64,000 nt of DNA from NCBI RefSeq assembly GCF_002968295.1, contig NZ_CP134399.1, positions 5,890,001-5,954,000 on the forward strand, in the 5' to 3' direction. This document shows positions 9,449-19,052 of the stretch, in pieces. The notes beneath the pieces are model-generated. The model saw only the letters and a program-made list of their open reading frames with translations, did not search any database and had not been told where the DNA came from. The translations under genes and the position numbers were made by a program. This DNA is from Mycobacterium sp. ITM-2016-00317. GTDB taxonomy: Bacteria > Actinomycetota > Actinomycetes > Mycobacteriales > Mycobacteriaceae. Positions within the stretch are counted from its first letter, which is position 1. Each line of letters opens with the position of its first letter.

Positions 9449-11227
9449 TCAGAGATCCAGGACGACGGGTGTCGCCGGCGCCGCGACACAGGGCAGGCAG
9501 TTGCCGTCGGCGGGCTCTTCCAGAGGTTCGGGGCCGTAGCGGATCCGTCCGGCCAACAGCCCCGTTTCACAGGTGTGGCAGACCCCGGTGCGGCACGACC
9601 ATCGGGTGGGGATGTCGCACGCTTCGGCGAACTCCAGCAGGCTGGCATATCCGGAACCCCAGGGCGCGGAGATGCCACTGCGCGCGAACTGGACGACCGG
9701 CCCGTCGCCCACCGGTCCTGCGGGTTGATGCGGTGGCAGGGCGGACGCGGCGGCGATGCCCGGGGTGACGGCGGCGCGGCCGCCGAAGGCCTCGACGTGG
9801 ATGGCGTCCCGGCGCATTCCGTGGTCGACCAGCACGCGGGCGATGTCGGCCATGAACAGATCCGGTCCGCATACGAACACCGATGCGTCCCTGGGTATCT
9901 GCAGCTCGGCGAGGGCTTCTGCGGTGATGCGGCCCCTGCGGTCGTAGTCGGCGCCGGGCCGGTCGGATCGTCCCGGCCGGCTGTAGAAGACAGCGCTGCG
10001 ACTGCGCGGGAGGCGACGCAGCACCGCGCGTGCCTCGTCGGCGAACGGGTGTTCCGCACCATTGCGGGCGGTATGGATCCACCACAGCGGCCGATCGGGC
10101 CGGTCCGCGCTGAGTGCATGCAGCATCGACAGCACCGGGGTGACGCCCACCCCGGCCGACAGCAACACCAGGGGCCGTGCCGCGTCGTCGAGAACGAAGT
10201 CACCGCGCGGTGCGGCAATATCGATCTCGGCGCCGACCGGCAACTGGTCGTGGAGGTAATTGCTTGCAGTACCGCTGGTTTCCCGTTTGACCGCTATCCG
10301 GTACAGGTGTGCGGTCGGACTGTTGCACAACGAGTAGCTGCGTACCGCCGTCGCGTCCCCGACAGGGACGCGCACCGCAATCGACTGCCCGGCCCGCCGC
10401 GGCGGTAGGGGTGCGCCGTCGGGATCGCCGAGGGTCACCGAACGGACGTCACGGCTCTCGGCCCTGGCCGCGACGACGCGCAGTGCGCGGAACCCCGGCC
10501 AGGCCGGTGGCCCGGTGGCGGCGCCGGTCAACCCGCTGTTCCCCGATACGGCGGAATCACTCTGCGCCAGCAGGCTTTCCACCGATCCCTGCCATCCCGG
10601 GCTGAGCGCCGGGATGCGCAGCGCGCGTTCGAGGCTGTCGCGGGGGTGCCCCGGCAGATAGAGCAGCCCGTCGATGTCGGCGACCGTCACGGCCTCTGGC
10701 CCCTGGCTGATCTGTTCGATCGGGTGCCCCGCTTCGATCTCGCCCTCGGCGAGCACGCGGCAGTAGAAACCCGGCCGACGGTGGGCGACGAGCAGCGCCG
10801 CCATCCGGGGCTCGCGGATTCGGATCCCGACGCGGTAGCAGGTCACCCGGGGCTGGGTCACTTCCAGCACCACGTCGCCGATGCGGTAGCGGTCGCCGAT
10901 GCACACCTCGCTGTCGGGCAGGCCGTCGACGGTGAGGTTCTCCCCGAACACGCCCGGCGAGAGGTCGTCGCGGCCGAGTTCGCGGGCCCAGTGGCGGTAG
11001 GACTCCATCTGGTAGACCAGCACGGCGCGGTTCTCCCCGCCGTGTCCGGCCAGGTCGCCCTGACCGTCGCCGTCGATGTTCAGCCGCCGGACCGTACGCG
11101 GCCCCGCCACCGGCGTTTTCCAGATACCCGTGTGCACCACGCGGCCGTTCCAGTCGACGTCCGCGGGCATTCCGACGTTCACCGACAGCAGCGTGGCCGG
11201 GCCTCTGGTGTCGGCGGCCGTCAGCAC
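9449..11227 (-). CDS. MOSC / flavin reductase / 2Fe-2S ferredoxin fusion oxidoreductase
   Basis: 592 residues in three parts. Residues ~10-220 are a YiiM-type MOSC domain plus helical tail, with the conserved cysteine in QPRVTCYRV. Residues ~265-490 are a ferredoxin-reductase module: flavin-binding VRSYSLCNS and nucleotide-binding [15 protein letters not shown]. The last ~85 residues are a plant-type 2Fe-2S ferredoxin with Cys545, Cys550, Cys553 and Cys580. Electrons could flow from NAD(P)H through flavin and iron-sulfur to a molybdenum-cofactor-linked N-hydroxylated substrate reductase reaction. The GTG start overlaps the upstream NTF2-like stop by 7 bp; an upstream extension of 54 arginine-rich residues is rejected. 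Confidence 0.9.
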   Translation of the reverse strand: MLTAADTRGPATLLSVNVGMPADVDWNGRVVHTGIWKTPVAGPRTVRRLNIDGDGQGDLAGHGGENRAVLVYQMESYRHWARELGRDDLSPGVFGENLTVDGLPDSEVCIGDRYRIGDVVLEVTQPRVTCYRVGIRIREPRMAALLVAHRRPGFYCRVLAEGEIEAGHPIEQISQGPEAVTVADIDGLLYLPGHPRDSLERALRIPALSPGWQGSVESLLAQSDSAVSGNSGLTGAATGPPAWPGFRALRVVAARAESRDVRSVTLGDPDGAPLPPRRAGQSIAVRVPVGDATAVRSYSLCNSPTAHLYRIAVKRETSGTASNYLHDQLPVGAEIDIAAPRGDFVLDDAARPLVLLSAGVGVTPVLSMLHALSADRPDRPLWWIHTARNGAEHPFADEARAVLRRLPRSRSAVFYSRPGRSDRPGADYDRRGRITAEALAELQIPRDASVFVCGPDLFMADIARVLVDHGMRRDAIHVEAFGGRAAVTPGIAAASALPPHQPAGPVGDGPVVQFARSGISAPWGSGYASLLEFAEACDIPTRWSCRTGVCHTCETGLLAGRIRYGPEPLEEPADGNCLPCVAAPATPVVLDL

Positions 11228-11688
11228 AGCGGAAGCTCGGCGTCGGGACCGCGTTCGTCGTCGCCGCGGGGACCGAAGATCCGGCGCTCGGCCGGCTCGA
11301 TACGTACGTCGTTGATGCTGGCCTCGCGCCTGCGCATCAGGCCGTGGTCGTCGAACTCCCACAGTTCGTTGCCGTAGCTGCGCCACCACTGGCCGGAGCC
11401 GTCATGGCATTCGTACTGGAACCGGACTGCGATGCGGTTTCCGCTGTAGCTCCACAGGCTTTTGCGCAACGCGTAGTCGAGTTCCCGCTCCCATTTGGCG
11501 GTGAGGAACTCGACGATGGCGTCCCGGCCCGTGACGAACTGGTCGCGGTTCCGCCACACGCTGTCGACGGTATAGGCGAGGCTGACCCGGTGCGGGTCGC
11601 AGCTGTTCCAGGCGTCCTCGGCCGCCTGGACCTTCTGCCGGGCGGTGTCGAGATCGTAGGGCGGAATGGGCGGGCGGGCCTCGGTCAT
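11221..11688 (-). CDS. NTF2-like protein (DUF1348 type)
   Basis: 155 residues with an NTF2/SnoaL-like cone fold signature: an opening helix ([16 protein letters not shown]), then ALAYT-like and [18 protein letters not shown] segments, and strands ending [18 protein letters not shown]. This matches the DUF1348 group of small cytosolic proteins of unknown reaction. The next gene, the MOSC fusion oxidoreductase, starts within its last codons, so the pair is co-translated and likely works together. Start chosen at ATG 11688 (MTEARPP); ATG 11703 adds five residues and is also possible. Confidence 0.85.
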   Translation of the reverse strand: MTEARPPIPPYDLDTARQKVQAAEDAWNSCDPHRVSLAYTVDSVWRNRDQFVTGRDAIVEFLTAKWERELDYALRKSLWSYSGNRIAVRFQYECHDGSGQWWRSYGNELWEFDDHGLMRRREASINDVRIEPAERRIFGPRGDDERGPDAELPLC

Positions 11689-11822
11689 CCCCGATGCTCC
11701 CATGAACCGAAGCAGCCCCGCCGGACAATGATTCCAGCCAACGATCCAGCCACGGCTCTGGCCGGTCCGAGGAATCGGCCCTATGCTCGGCCGCACGACC
11801 GCGCCGATCCGCTGGGAGCAGG

Positions 11823-14070
11823 ATGAGCATCTCCGACCCCCCGCACGGAACCTCCCCCGGCGCTGCAGCGGACGCGTCGACCTTGCCGTTGCGGGTCAAA
11901 GCCGGGCTAGTTAGCGGCGAATCGTTCTGGCACACCAAGTCCGCCGCCGGACTGCCCGCGGTGACACTGACCGACGGCCCCCACGGCGTGCGGATTCAGC
12001 CTGGCCTGTCAGATCACCTCGGACTCGCCGCAAGCGAGCCGGCGACCTGCTTCCCCCGCCGCCGGCCTGGCGCAGAGCTGGGATCGCGAGCTGGTCGAAC
12101 GGGTGGGTCGCGCGCTCGCCGACGAGGCCCGCGCGCTCGGGGTCGACGTCCTGCTCGGTCCCGCGGTCAACATCAAGCGCGATCCGCGCTGCGGGCGCAA
12201 CTTCGAGTACTTCTCCGAAGATCCCCTGCTGAGTGGAACATTGGGCGCCGCGTGGGTCGAGGGAGTGCAGGCCGGTGGTGTGGGGGCGTCGGTCAAGCAC
12301 TTCGCGGCCAACAACGCCGAGTACGACAGGATGCGCTCGGACTCCCTGGTCGGGCCGCGGGCGCTGCGGGAGATCTACCTGAAGAGCTTCGAGCGGGTGG
12401 TCACCGCATCCCGGCCGTGGACGGTGATGTGCTCCTACAACAAGATCAACGGCGTCTACGCGTCCGAGAACCGTTGGCTGCTCACCGATGTCCTGCGTGA
12501 GCAGTGGGGCTTCGCCGGTGCGGTGGTCAGCGACTGGGGCGCGGTCGCCGACCGGGTCGCGGCGCTTGCGGCGGGTCTGGACCTCGCCATGCCCGGCGGC
12601 GACCCGTCCCTGGACGAGGACGTCGTCGACGCCGTCGAGGCCGGACGACTCGACCCGACCGTCGTCGACGAAGCAGCGGCCCGGGTCCTCGACCTGCTTG
12701 CCCGCGCCGCCCGCAACACCGAGCCCGCAACCGCGGTCGACCTGGACGCCCACCACGCGCTGGCCCGCGAAGCCGCCGCCCGCAGTATCGCGCTGCTGAA
12801 GAACACCAGTGACCTGCTGCCCCTGCGGCACGACGCCACGCTGGCCGTCGTCGGCGCGTTTGCCGCGCACCCCCGGTACCAGGGTGGCGGGAGTTCGCAC
12901 GTCAACGCCGCCAGGCTGGACATCCCGCTGGACGAGATCCGTGCCCGCGCGGCCGGTGCGGTCACCTATGCGCCCGGATACGGCGGCGGCGACGACCCGC
13001 AGCGCCTCACCGACGATGCGGTCGCGACCGCGGCGGCCGCCGACGCCGCCGTGCTGTTCCTCGGACTACCCGACAGCGCGGAATCCGAAGGATACGACCG
13101 GACCGACATCGAGCTGCCGGCTGAGCAGTTGCGTCTACTGGCGGCTGTCGCTGCGGCGCAACCTCGCACGGTCGCCGTGCTGTGCCACGGCGGTGTGGTC
13201 CGGCTGGCCGACGTGGACCGGCTGGCGGCGGCGGTCCTCGACGGCGCCCTTCTGGGCCAAGGCGGGGGTGCGGCGGTCGCCGACGTGCTGTTCGGCGTGG
13301 TCAACCCCAGCGGTCGGCTCGCCGAGACGGTGCCGGAGCGTCTGCAGGACACGCCGTCCTTTCTGAACTTCCCGGGCGAACACTCCCGGGTCCTCTACGG
13401 CGAGGGGATCTTCGTCGGGTACCGCGGCTACGACGCCCGAGCCGTCGAGGTGACCTATCCGTTCGGGCATGGGTTGTCCTACACGACGTTTCGCTACGAC
13501 GCCGCCACCGCCGTCGTCGAGGGCGACGAGATCGTGGTCACGGTCGCGGTGACCAACACCGGACCTCGCGACGGTCGCGACGTGGTGCAGGTCTACTCCG
13601 CCAAGCCGGTGTCCGGCATCGCCCGGGCCCCGCAGGAGCTGCGGGGATTCCAGGTCGTCGAGCTTGCCCGCGGAACCACCAGTCCGGTGACGGTGCGCAT
13701 CCCGCGCACGGATTTCGCCTACTGGGACGATCGCGTCGACAAATGGGTGGTCGAAGGTGGCGAGTACAGCCTGCGGATCGGGCAGTCGAGCCGGAACATC
13801 CTCCACACCACCGTGATTCACCTCGACGGTGACGACGTGCGAGTCCCGCTCACCGAGAACTCGACGATCGGCGAGGTGTTCGCCCATCCGGTCGCCGGGC
13901 CGCGGCTCATCTCGATCTTCCAACAGAACATGGCGGCCATGCCCGACCAGGACAGCCTGGGGACCGAGACGTTGAAGATGATCGAGTCCATGCCCCTGGG
14001 GCGACTGAAACTCTTCGGGGTCGCGCTCAGCCGCGACGTGCTCGACCACCTCCTGCAAGCCCATCCGTGA
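11823..14070 (+). pseudogene. Glycoside hydrolase family 3 beta-glucosidase, frameshifted
   Basis: Two frames together give one GH3 enzyme of about 750 residues. Frame one (ATG 11823, GGGAG upstream) reads through LTDGPHGVRIQ to PATCFP; the family then continues in another frame as AAGLAQSWDRELVERVG, VLLGPAVNIKRDP and GRNFEYFSEDP. The switch is at the run of five C at 12053-12057, and restoring two C gives the usual CFPPAAGLAQSWD. The rest is intact: VVSDWG with the nucleophile Asp, the second alpha/beta domain, and a C-terminal fibronectin III-like domain (VTVAVTNTGPRDGRDVVQVY). It would release glucose or xylose from oligosaccharides. Either a true inactivation or a homopolymer sequencing error. 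Confidence 0.85.
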
Positions 14071-14653
14071 CGGCCGCGGTGTCGTCGGCGAGGTGGCTGA
14101 TATCGGCGAGGACGCTGACCTGCCTGTTGTGGAAGTAGTCGTCCTCAACGAGGGTCGTGATGCTCCCCGGGGCCGCCGTGAAGCCGGCGCGGTCGACATG
14201 CGCGATCGGTACCCCGAGCCAATCGGTGATCACGTAGGTCAAGGCGAAACCGTGGGTCACGATCACGATGTCTTGTGTTGAACCAGAGAGTATTTCGTCC
14301 ACGGCAGAGTAGATCCTCGCGGCGAACTCACCTTTGGTCTCCGCACCGGGGATTCCTTCGTCATGGGACATTCGGTCGCCGGTGACCGGCGGCGGGATGA
14401 ATCGCGCATCGAGCCAGCTCTGCGGCCTGCCTTCGGCTACCCCGTAGGACTTCTCGCGCAATCGCTGGTCGAGCACCGGGACGGTGTTCAGTGCCGCCGC
14501 GACGACCTCGGCCGTGCGTCGGGCGCGCAGCAGATCAGAGGAGAACACCTCGGCCCCGCAGCCCGTGAGCACGTCACCCAGCGCACGGCCGATGGCGGTG
14601 GCATGCCGGGCGCCACGCGCCGTCAGGTCGGAGTCGTGCCAGCCTCCGACCAC
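14027..14653 (-). CDS. Histidine phosphatase family protein, start region out of frame
   Basis: 208 residues from a GTG at 14653 cover most of a phosphoglycerate-mutase-type phosphatase (SSDLLRARRTAEVV; second catalytic histidine in VIVTHGFALTYV). The first catalytic histidine is missing from this start: reading back in frame gives IYVVTHPEATHHVDGV, which has the catalytic THPE block, but no start codon precedes it before an in-frame stop. An ATG at 14709 (MAG) is off by one base; one added base near 14700 would give exactly 19 extra codons MAGRIYVVTHPEATHH. So the gene has a one-base deletion, real or a sequencing error. The 3' end overlaps the GH3 gene by 44 bp, convergent. Confidence 0.75.
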   Translation of the reverse strand: MVGGWHDSDLTARGARHATAIGRALGDVLTGCGAEVFSSDLLRARRTAEVVAAALNTVPVLDQRLREKSYGVAEGRPQSWLDARFIPPPVTGDRMSHDEGIPGAETKGEFAARIYSAVDEILSGSTQDIVIVTHGFALTYVITDWLGVPIAHVDRAGFTAAPGSITTLVEDDYFHNRQVSVLADISHLADDTAAVTDGLAGGGRARRG

Positions 14654-14729
14654 GCCGTCGACGTGGTGCGTCGCCTCCGGGTGGGTGACGACATAGATGC
14701 GCCTGCCATGCCCTCACGGTAGCGGGCGG

Positions 14730-15167
14730 CTACGCGGTGACCCGCAGTTCGGCGCCGGGGTGCGAGCTGAGCGTGACGACCACGGTGCCGGCGCCGGTCT
14801 GGAACATCGTGTTGGCGTACCCGATGAACCCGTAGTGCCCGTCGATCGTCGAGACCGCGGTGATGTCGCCGTGTCCGGAGGCTCCGGTGTCGAGATTGGC
14901 CCACGCCGCGGTGACGGTCAGCGAGCAGGACCCGTCGTATCGACCGGCGTCGTAGTTGATCGCCACCCGGACACCGTTCTCCACCTGATCGAAGGTCTGC
15001 ACGGGTGCCACCTGTGCCTCCGCCCTGACGGTGCCCCCGCACGTCGGCGATGCCACCACCGGGACCGCGGGAAGCTGCGCGAACGACTGGGCGTGCGCGG
15101 TCGCCATCCCCGGCCAGGGCGCGATCAGCGCGACGGCGAGCGCGGCGGCAGCACGGACGAGAGCCAT
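14730..15167 (-). CDS. Small exported protein of unknown function
   Basis: 145 residues. A typical Sec signal peptide (MALVRAAAALAVALIAPWPG, cleavage near ATAHAQS, residues 22-27) precedes a mature domain of about 118 residues rich in beta-strand patterns, with two cysteines (VASPTCGGTV, DGSCSLTV) that could form a disulfide. Repeated aromatic/glycine turns (GHYGFIGYANTMF) suggest a small beta-sandwich. I do not recognise the family beyond similarity in style to short mycobacterial secreted proteins. It starts 48 bp from the cobalamin riboswitch on the other strand and 76 bp from the phosphatase. Confidence 0.75.
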   Translation of the reverse strand: MALVRAAAALAVALIAPWPGMATAHAQSFAQLPAVPVVASPTCGGTVRAEAQVAPVQTFDQVENGVRVAINYDAGRYDGSCSLTVTAAWANLDTGASGHGDITAVSTIDGHYGFIGYANTMFQTGAGTVVVTLSSHPGAELRVTA

Positions 15168-15215
15168 ACCTTGCTATCGCCGGCTCTGACGACGGCGTTA
15201 GCAGTGGGCGTCCTG

Positions 15216-15336
15216 CTAGCCTCTGGTCCGTCCATTGCGATGGGATCCGAGGAAGCCGGTGTGAATCCGGCGCGGTACCGCCACTGTCAGCGGCGCTTCG
15301 TCCAGCGTGCGTGAGCCAGACACTCGACCCACCGCA
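15216..15336 (+). promoter_or_regulatory. Cobalamin (AdoCbl) riboswitch
   Basis: The leader holds the conserved cobalamin-aptamer blocks in order: a 5' strand CTGGTCCGTCC, the core GAGGAAGCCGGTGTGAATC with CGGCGCGG, the invariant GCCACTGT, and the 3' block GAGCCAGACACTCGACC. Boundaries are approximate. It sits on the plus strand ending about 38 bp before a CbiX-type cobalamin-pathway gene, so vitamin B12 would repress that gene, probably at translation since no terminator tail is seen. Confidence 0.92.
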
Positions 15337-15373
15337 CCTTGCGAACTCGGGGCGGTCTACCCCGAGAAAGGTC

Positions 15374-16093
15374 GTGCCCGTCGTGCACCCATCTCATGCC
15401 CACACCGAAGCGGTCCGAGTCCTCGTCGGGATGTCGATCCGGGAGGCCAATGCCGCCGAGGATCTCGCGGCCACCGCTGCCGCCCTCGGCGCCCGCCTGG
15501 CCTTCCTGCAGATCACCGAACCCTCCCTGCGCACCGTGCTCACCGAGCTCGCCGACGGCGGGACCGGGCGGATCGAACTGGTCGGCGTCGCGTTCGGACA
15601 GCTGGCGCCCGGTAACTCGTGGCTGCGCCGGATCGCCTCGCACTGGTGGCGCGAACGTGGGGCGGGAGCGCCGGAAGTCGTCGTCGCCACCAGGCTGCTC
15701 GACACCGACCCGATCGACCCTGCCGCGGTCACCGCAGCGCTGGAGAAAGCGCGGCCGGTCACCGGCTCGGAGTCGCCCCTGACCTCGGCGGCCTGGGCCG
15801 AGGTCCCCGCCTACCGTCACCACGTGCTGGTCTGCCGGGGCCCCCGGTGCAGCGCCCGCGGCGCCGAGAAGACCTGGGCCGCCCTCGCGGAGGGACTGTC
15901 ACGGCGACGCCTCCGGGACAGTGACGTCCTGACGACCGCGGCGGGCTGCATGTTCCCCTGCAACCACGCCCCGGTCGTCGCGGTCCAGCCCGACGACGTC
16001 TGGTACGGCGGCATGACCCCCGACCGCGTGGACCGGCTGATCGACGGCCACCTGACTGCCGGCGAGCCGATCGAGGACGCCCGGATCCGGTAG
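15374..16093 (+). CDS. CbiX-like chelatase / 2Fe-2S ferredoxin fusion protein
   Basis: 239 residues. The N-terminal ~125 residues follow the CbiX/SirB sirohydrochlorin-chelatase fold (SIREANAAEDLAATAAALGA; IELVGVAFGQLAPGNSWLRR). The C-terminal ~85 residues are a thioredoxin-like 2Fe-2S ferredoxin with Cys154, Cys159, Cys192 and Cys196 (CRGPRC and CMFPC). The riboswitch in the leader ties it to cobalamin synthesis; a role in inserting cobalt or handling its redox state is inferred. The start is one of two GTGs (15374, 15383); AAAGG upstream favours 15374. No other cobalamin gene is in the window, so it is a stand-alone member of the regulon. Confidence 0.85.
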   Translation: MPVVHPSHAHTEAVRVLVGMSIREANAAEDLAATAAALGARLAFLQITEPSLRTVLTELADGGTGRIELVGVAFGQLAPGNSWLRRIASHWWRERGAGAPEVVVATRLLDTDPIDPAAVTAALEKARPVTGSESPLTSAAWAEVPAYRHHVLVCRGPRCSARGAEKTWAALAEGLSRRRLRDSDVLTTAAGCMFPCNHAPVVAVQPDDVWYGGMTPDRVDRLIDGHLTAGEPIEDARIR

Positions 16094-16108
16094 CCCGTCA
16101 GCCGGGGT

Positions 16109-16591
16109 TCAGATCGCCGGCCCGGTTCGCGGCAGGGTCACCCGCAGCGCCAGATGCTCGTCGAGGATGCGGCGCAACGCGGCGTCCATCGGGTGGGCTG
16201 AGGCCAGCTCGCGGCCGAACCGGCTGTCCACGACCACGACCTCGCCGTCGCGGAGTTCGGACGTTTCGGCCTGGTCGACGAACGGATCGAACAACGCCGG
16301 CGGCGTGGCCAGGTAGTGCAGCGCCCGGTGGACCCCGTTCACCTCGGCGGCGTACATCAGGCCGTGCTGGGTGATCACGAAGAACTCCTCGGCGATCCGG
16401 GCGTGCGGGATCTCGGTCCGACCCCACTCCATGGCGCCGTGGCGGCTCTGTTCCAGCGGATCCTGAACGGCGTCGGTCAGCATGAACATCCGCTCGACGG
16501 CCCCTACGCCCCATGGCGGATACATGTCCATCGCGGGCTGGAAGTACCGCGCGCAGACCTCACCGAAGAAGTCGTGAAGTTGCTCGCTCAT
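16109..16591 (-). CDS. Conserved protein of unknown function
   Basis: 160 residues, acidic, no signal peptide or membrane helix. It opens [28 protein letters not shown] and has a central predicted sheet with [23 protein letters not shown] and a C-terminal segment [25 protein letters not shown]. Codon use and the absence of overlapping alternatives support a real gene. I do not recognise the family. It converges on the CbiX-ferredoxin gene with a 15-bp gap and starts 99 bp downstream of the thioredoxin gene on the same strand, so it may share that transcript. Confidence 0.7.
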   Translation of the reverse strand: MSEQLHDFFGEVCARYFQPAMDMYPPWGVGAVERMFMLTDAVQDPLEQSRHGAMEWGRTEIPHARIAEEFFVITQHGLMYAAEVNGVHRALHYLATPPALFDPFVDQAETSELRDGEVVVVDSRFGRELASAHPMDAALRRILDEHLALRVTLPRTGPAI

Positions 16592-16690
16592 CGCGGCCCC
16601 CTAAATTCGAACGACACCTCGAGTGTGCGCCCCGAATCGCCGGTTCGGCCAGACGTCCCGGCCAGAGGTCATGAACTCCGCGCAACGGGA

Positions 16691-17149
16691 TCAGCGGTGC
16701 GCCGGACCGGAAGTCGACCCCGCCCCACTCAGCGCCCGATCCAGCCAGGCCCGCAAACAGGCCACCGGGGCGGCGCCCGCCTGACGGGCCAGCACCGAAC
16801 CGTCCGCCAGGACGAGCAAAGTGGGCACCGACTGGACCGAGAACCGTGCCGCGGTCCGCCGCGCGGTGTCCACGTCGACCTTGACGACCTTCAGCTCTCC
16901 CGCGTGTTCGGTGGCGAGTTGCTCGAGTGCCGGACCGACCGTCTGGCACGGACCGCACCACGCGGCCCACAGATCCACCAGCACCGGTACCTTGGAGCGC
17001 TCGGCGACCTCGGCGAAGTCGGCGTCACCGGCGACGGCGATCCACGGCAGCGGCTCATGACATCTGGCGCAGCCGGGAGTGCCGTTCGCGGCGGCGGGAA
17101 TCCGGTTGACCGTCGTACAGTGCGGACATTTCACGTTCGTGGTTGTCAT
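16691..17149 (-). CDS. Thioredoxin with N-terminal zinc ribbon (thioredoxin 2 type)
   Basis: 152 residues. The first ~35 residues carry CPHC and CARC pairs, the zinc-ribbon that distinguishes thioredoxin 2 from thioredoxin 1; the rest is a classical thioredoxin fold with the active site WAAWCGPC and the cis-proline loop SVPTLLVL. It would reduce protein disulfides in the cytoplasm using thioredoxin reductase, which is not encoded here. In E. coli such a protein is oxidative-stress induced; regulation here is not visible. The ATG start places the first zinc pair at residue 8. Confidence 0.92.
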   Translation of the reverse strand: MTTTNVKCPHCTTVNRIPAAANGTPGCARCHEPLPWIAVAGDADFAEVAERSKVPVLVDLWAAWCGPCQTVGPALEQLATEHAGELKVVKVDVDTARRTAARFSVQSVPTLLVLADGSVLARQAGAAPVACLRAWLDRALSGAGSTSGPAHR

Positions 17150-17273
17150 GGTGCTCCACGCTCACTCAGGTCTGAAAGCCAGTTCCTGCACCTAAGCCTA
17201 AGACGGGACGCGGCACCGGGTCAGCGGTTCCGGCCGGACGATTTCGGAGAATTTCTTCGCGGTCGGCGTGCGG

Positions 17274-17293
17274 TAATATATTGCATGTTGCAC
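17274..17293 (+). promoter_or_regulatory. AT-rich promoter-like stretch with paired TGCA, upstream of acdS
   Basis: TAATAT followed by TTGCATGTTGCAC stands out in an otherwise GC-rich gap, 52 bp before the acdS start codon. The two TGCA half-sites separated by three bases could be an operator, and TAATAT a -10 element. Neither has been tested; no cognate regulator is adjacent on the same strand. Confidence 0.4.
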
Positions 17294-17344
17294 ACTGGAC
17301 GGAGAGCCCGCGCCCGCGGGCGGGCGACGAACTCTGGAGAACGC

Positions 17345-18349
17345 ATGGCCATCGAAGACTTCCCGCGCTACCCGCTGACCTTCGGCCCCAGCCCGATCCA
17401 TCCGTTACCCCGGCTCAGCGCGCACCTCGGGGGCGCTGAGATCTGGGCCAAGCGCGAGGACGTCAACTCCGGTATCGCGTTCGGCGGGAACAAGACCCGC
17501 AAGCTGGAGTACGTCATTCCCGACGCGCTGGAACAAGGCGCCGACACCTTGGTCTCGATCGGCGGGGTGCAGTCCAACCACACCCGTCAGGTGGCCGCAG
17601 TCGCAGCCAAGCTCGGCCTGAAAGCGGTACTGGTGCAGGAGAAATGGGTCGACTGGCCCGATTCGGTGAACGACAAGGTCGGCAACATCCTGCTGTCGCG
17701 GATCATGGGCGCCGACGTCCGTCTCGACCCCGCCGGATTCGGCATCGCGTTCAAGGACAGCTGGCATCACGCCATCGAGGACGTGCGCCGCGCCGGTGGC
17801 ACCCCGTACCCCATCCCCGCGGGGGCGTCCGATCACCGTCTCGGCGGACTCGGTTTCGCCAACTGGGCCTATGAGGTGCAGCGCCAGGAGGACGAACTCG
17901 GGATCTTCTTCGACACCATCGTGGTCTGCACGGTCACCGGCTCGACCCACGCGGGAATGATCGCCGGGTTCGCCGGTCAGCGACGCCCGCGCCGGGTCAT
18001 CGGTATCGACGCGTCGGCGACACCGGCAGAGACACGCGCTCAGGTCGCCCGCATCGCACGCAACACCGCCGAACTCATCGGGTTGGGCCGAGACCTGACC
18101 GACGACGAGATCGTCGTCCTGGAGGGTTGGGCCGGTGACCGCTACGGCATCCCGGTGCAGTCGACCGTCGATGCCATCAGGCTGACCGGCCGGCTCGAAG
18201 GGGTCATCCTCGACCCGGTGTACGAGGGAAAGTCCATGGCAGGACTGATCGACCTGGTCCGGTCCGGCCAGATCGGGCCCACCTCCAAGGTTCTCTACGC
18301 GCACCTGGGTGGGCAACCCGCGCTCAACGCCTACAGCGGCGTCTTCTGA
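17345..18349 (+). CDS. acdS: 1-aminocyclopropane-1-carboxylate (ACC) deaminase
   Basis: 334 residues of the PLP-dependent fold type II family. AcdS splits ACC, the plant ethylene precursor, into ammonia and 2-oxobutanoate. The residues that separate it from D-cysteine desulfhydrase are present, each one position below Pseudomonas numbering: PLP lysine Lys50 (GGNKTRK), Ser77 (GGVQSNHTR), Tyr293 and Glu294 (DPVYEGKS) and Leu321 (AHLGGQ). Length fits the family (~338). The ATG has GGAGA six bases upstream. It stands alone; no AcdR regulator is beside it. The trait suggests root or soil association. A residual desulfhydrase role is possible but disfavoured by Glu294/Leu321. Confidence 0.93.
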   Translation: MAIEDFPRYPLTFGPSPIHPLPRLSAHLGGAEIWAKREDVNSGIAFGGNKTRKLEYVIPDALEQGADTLVSIGGVQSNHTRQVAAVAAKLGLKAVLVQEKWVDWPDSVNDKVGNILLSRIMGADVRLDPAGFGIAFKDSWHHAIEDVRRAGGTPYPIPAGASDHRLGGLGFANWAYEVQRQEDELGIFFDTIVVCTVTGSTHAGMIAGFAGQRRPRRVIGIDASATPAETRAQVARIARNTAELIGLGRDLTDDEIVVLEGWAGDRYGIPVQSTVDAIRLTGRLEGVILDPVYEGKSMAGLIDLVRSGQIGPTSKVLYAHLGGQPALNAYSGVF

Positions 18350-18365
18350 ATCGGCGCGCCGGCGG

Positions 18366-19052
18366 TCACGACTCGTTGAGATAGGTCAGCACGGCGAGGA
18401 CTCGCCGATCCCCGTCGTCAGCCAGCGGGAGCTTCGCGAAGATGCCGCCGACGTGTTTCCGGACCGCCGCCTCGGACACGACGAGCCGCTGCGCGATGCG
18501 GGAGTTGGTCAGGCCCTGCGCCATCAGGCTGAGCACCTCCTCCTCACGCGGCGTCAGTGTCGACAGCACGCCTCGTCTGCGGGAGGCGCCGACCAGTGCG
18601 ACCACGATGTCCGGATCGATGATGGTTGCCCCGCCGGCGATGTCGCGGACCGCGTCGAGAAAGTGCCGCACGTGCGCGACACGGTCCTTGAGCAGGTAGC
18701 CCAGCCCGCCGCGCCCGGCAGCAGCGGTGCGGTCCAGCAATTGGTCCAGCGACCCGACCGACGTGTACTGCGACAGGATCACCACCGGGAGGCCCGGTGT
18801 GGCGCGGCGCAGTTCGATCGCGGCCCGGATGCCTTCGTCGGTGTGGGTGGGCGGCATCCTGACATCGGTGACCACCACGTCGGGCTGGTGGGTCCGCGCC
18901 GCCGCCCGCAGTTCGTCGGCGGTCTCGACGGCCGCGCACACCTGATGGCCGTCGGATTCGAGCACCGTCACGATCCCGGCGCGCAGCAACGGCGCGTCCT
19001 CGGCCAGGACGATGCGCAGCCCTTCGCCGGGACGAGGCGTCACACCGGGCAT
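18366..19052 (-). CDS. NarL/LuxR family response regulator
   Basis: 228 residues. The receiver domain has its acidic pocket near Glu18-Asp19 (LAEDAPLL), phosphoacceptor Asp63 (VVVTDVRMPP) and Lys122 (GYLLKDR); a LuxR helix-turn-helix fills the C terminus (LTPREEEVLSLMAQGLTNSR, VVSEAAVRKHV). It is the partner of the sensor kinase whose last codons it overlaps by 13 bp. The ATG at 19052 fits the receiver start; the open frame extends much further upstream only because it shadows the kinase gene. The likely target is the operon itself or nearby genes. Confidence 0.93.
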   Translation of the reverse strand: MPGVTPRPGEGLRIVLAEDAPLLRAGIVTVLESDGHQVCAAVETADELRAAARTHQPDVVVTDVRMPPTHTDEGIRAAIELRRATPGLPVVILSQYTSVGSLDQLLDRTAAAGRGGLGYLLKDRVAHVRHFLDAVRDIAGGATIIDPDIVVALVGASRRRGVLSTLTPREEEVLSLMAQGLTNSRIAQRLVVSEAAVRKHVGGIFAKLPLADDGDRRVLAVLTYLNES

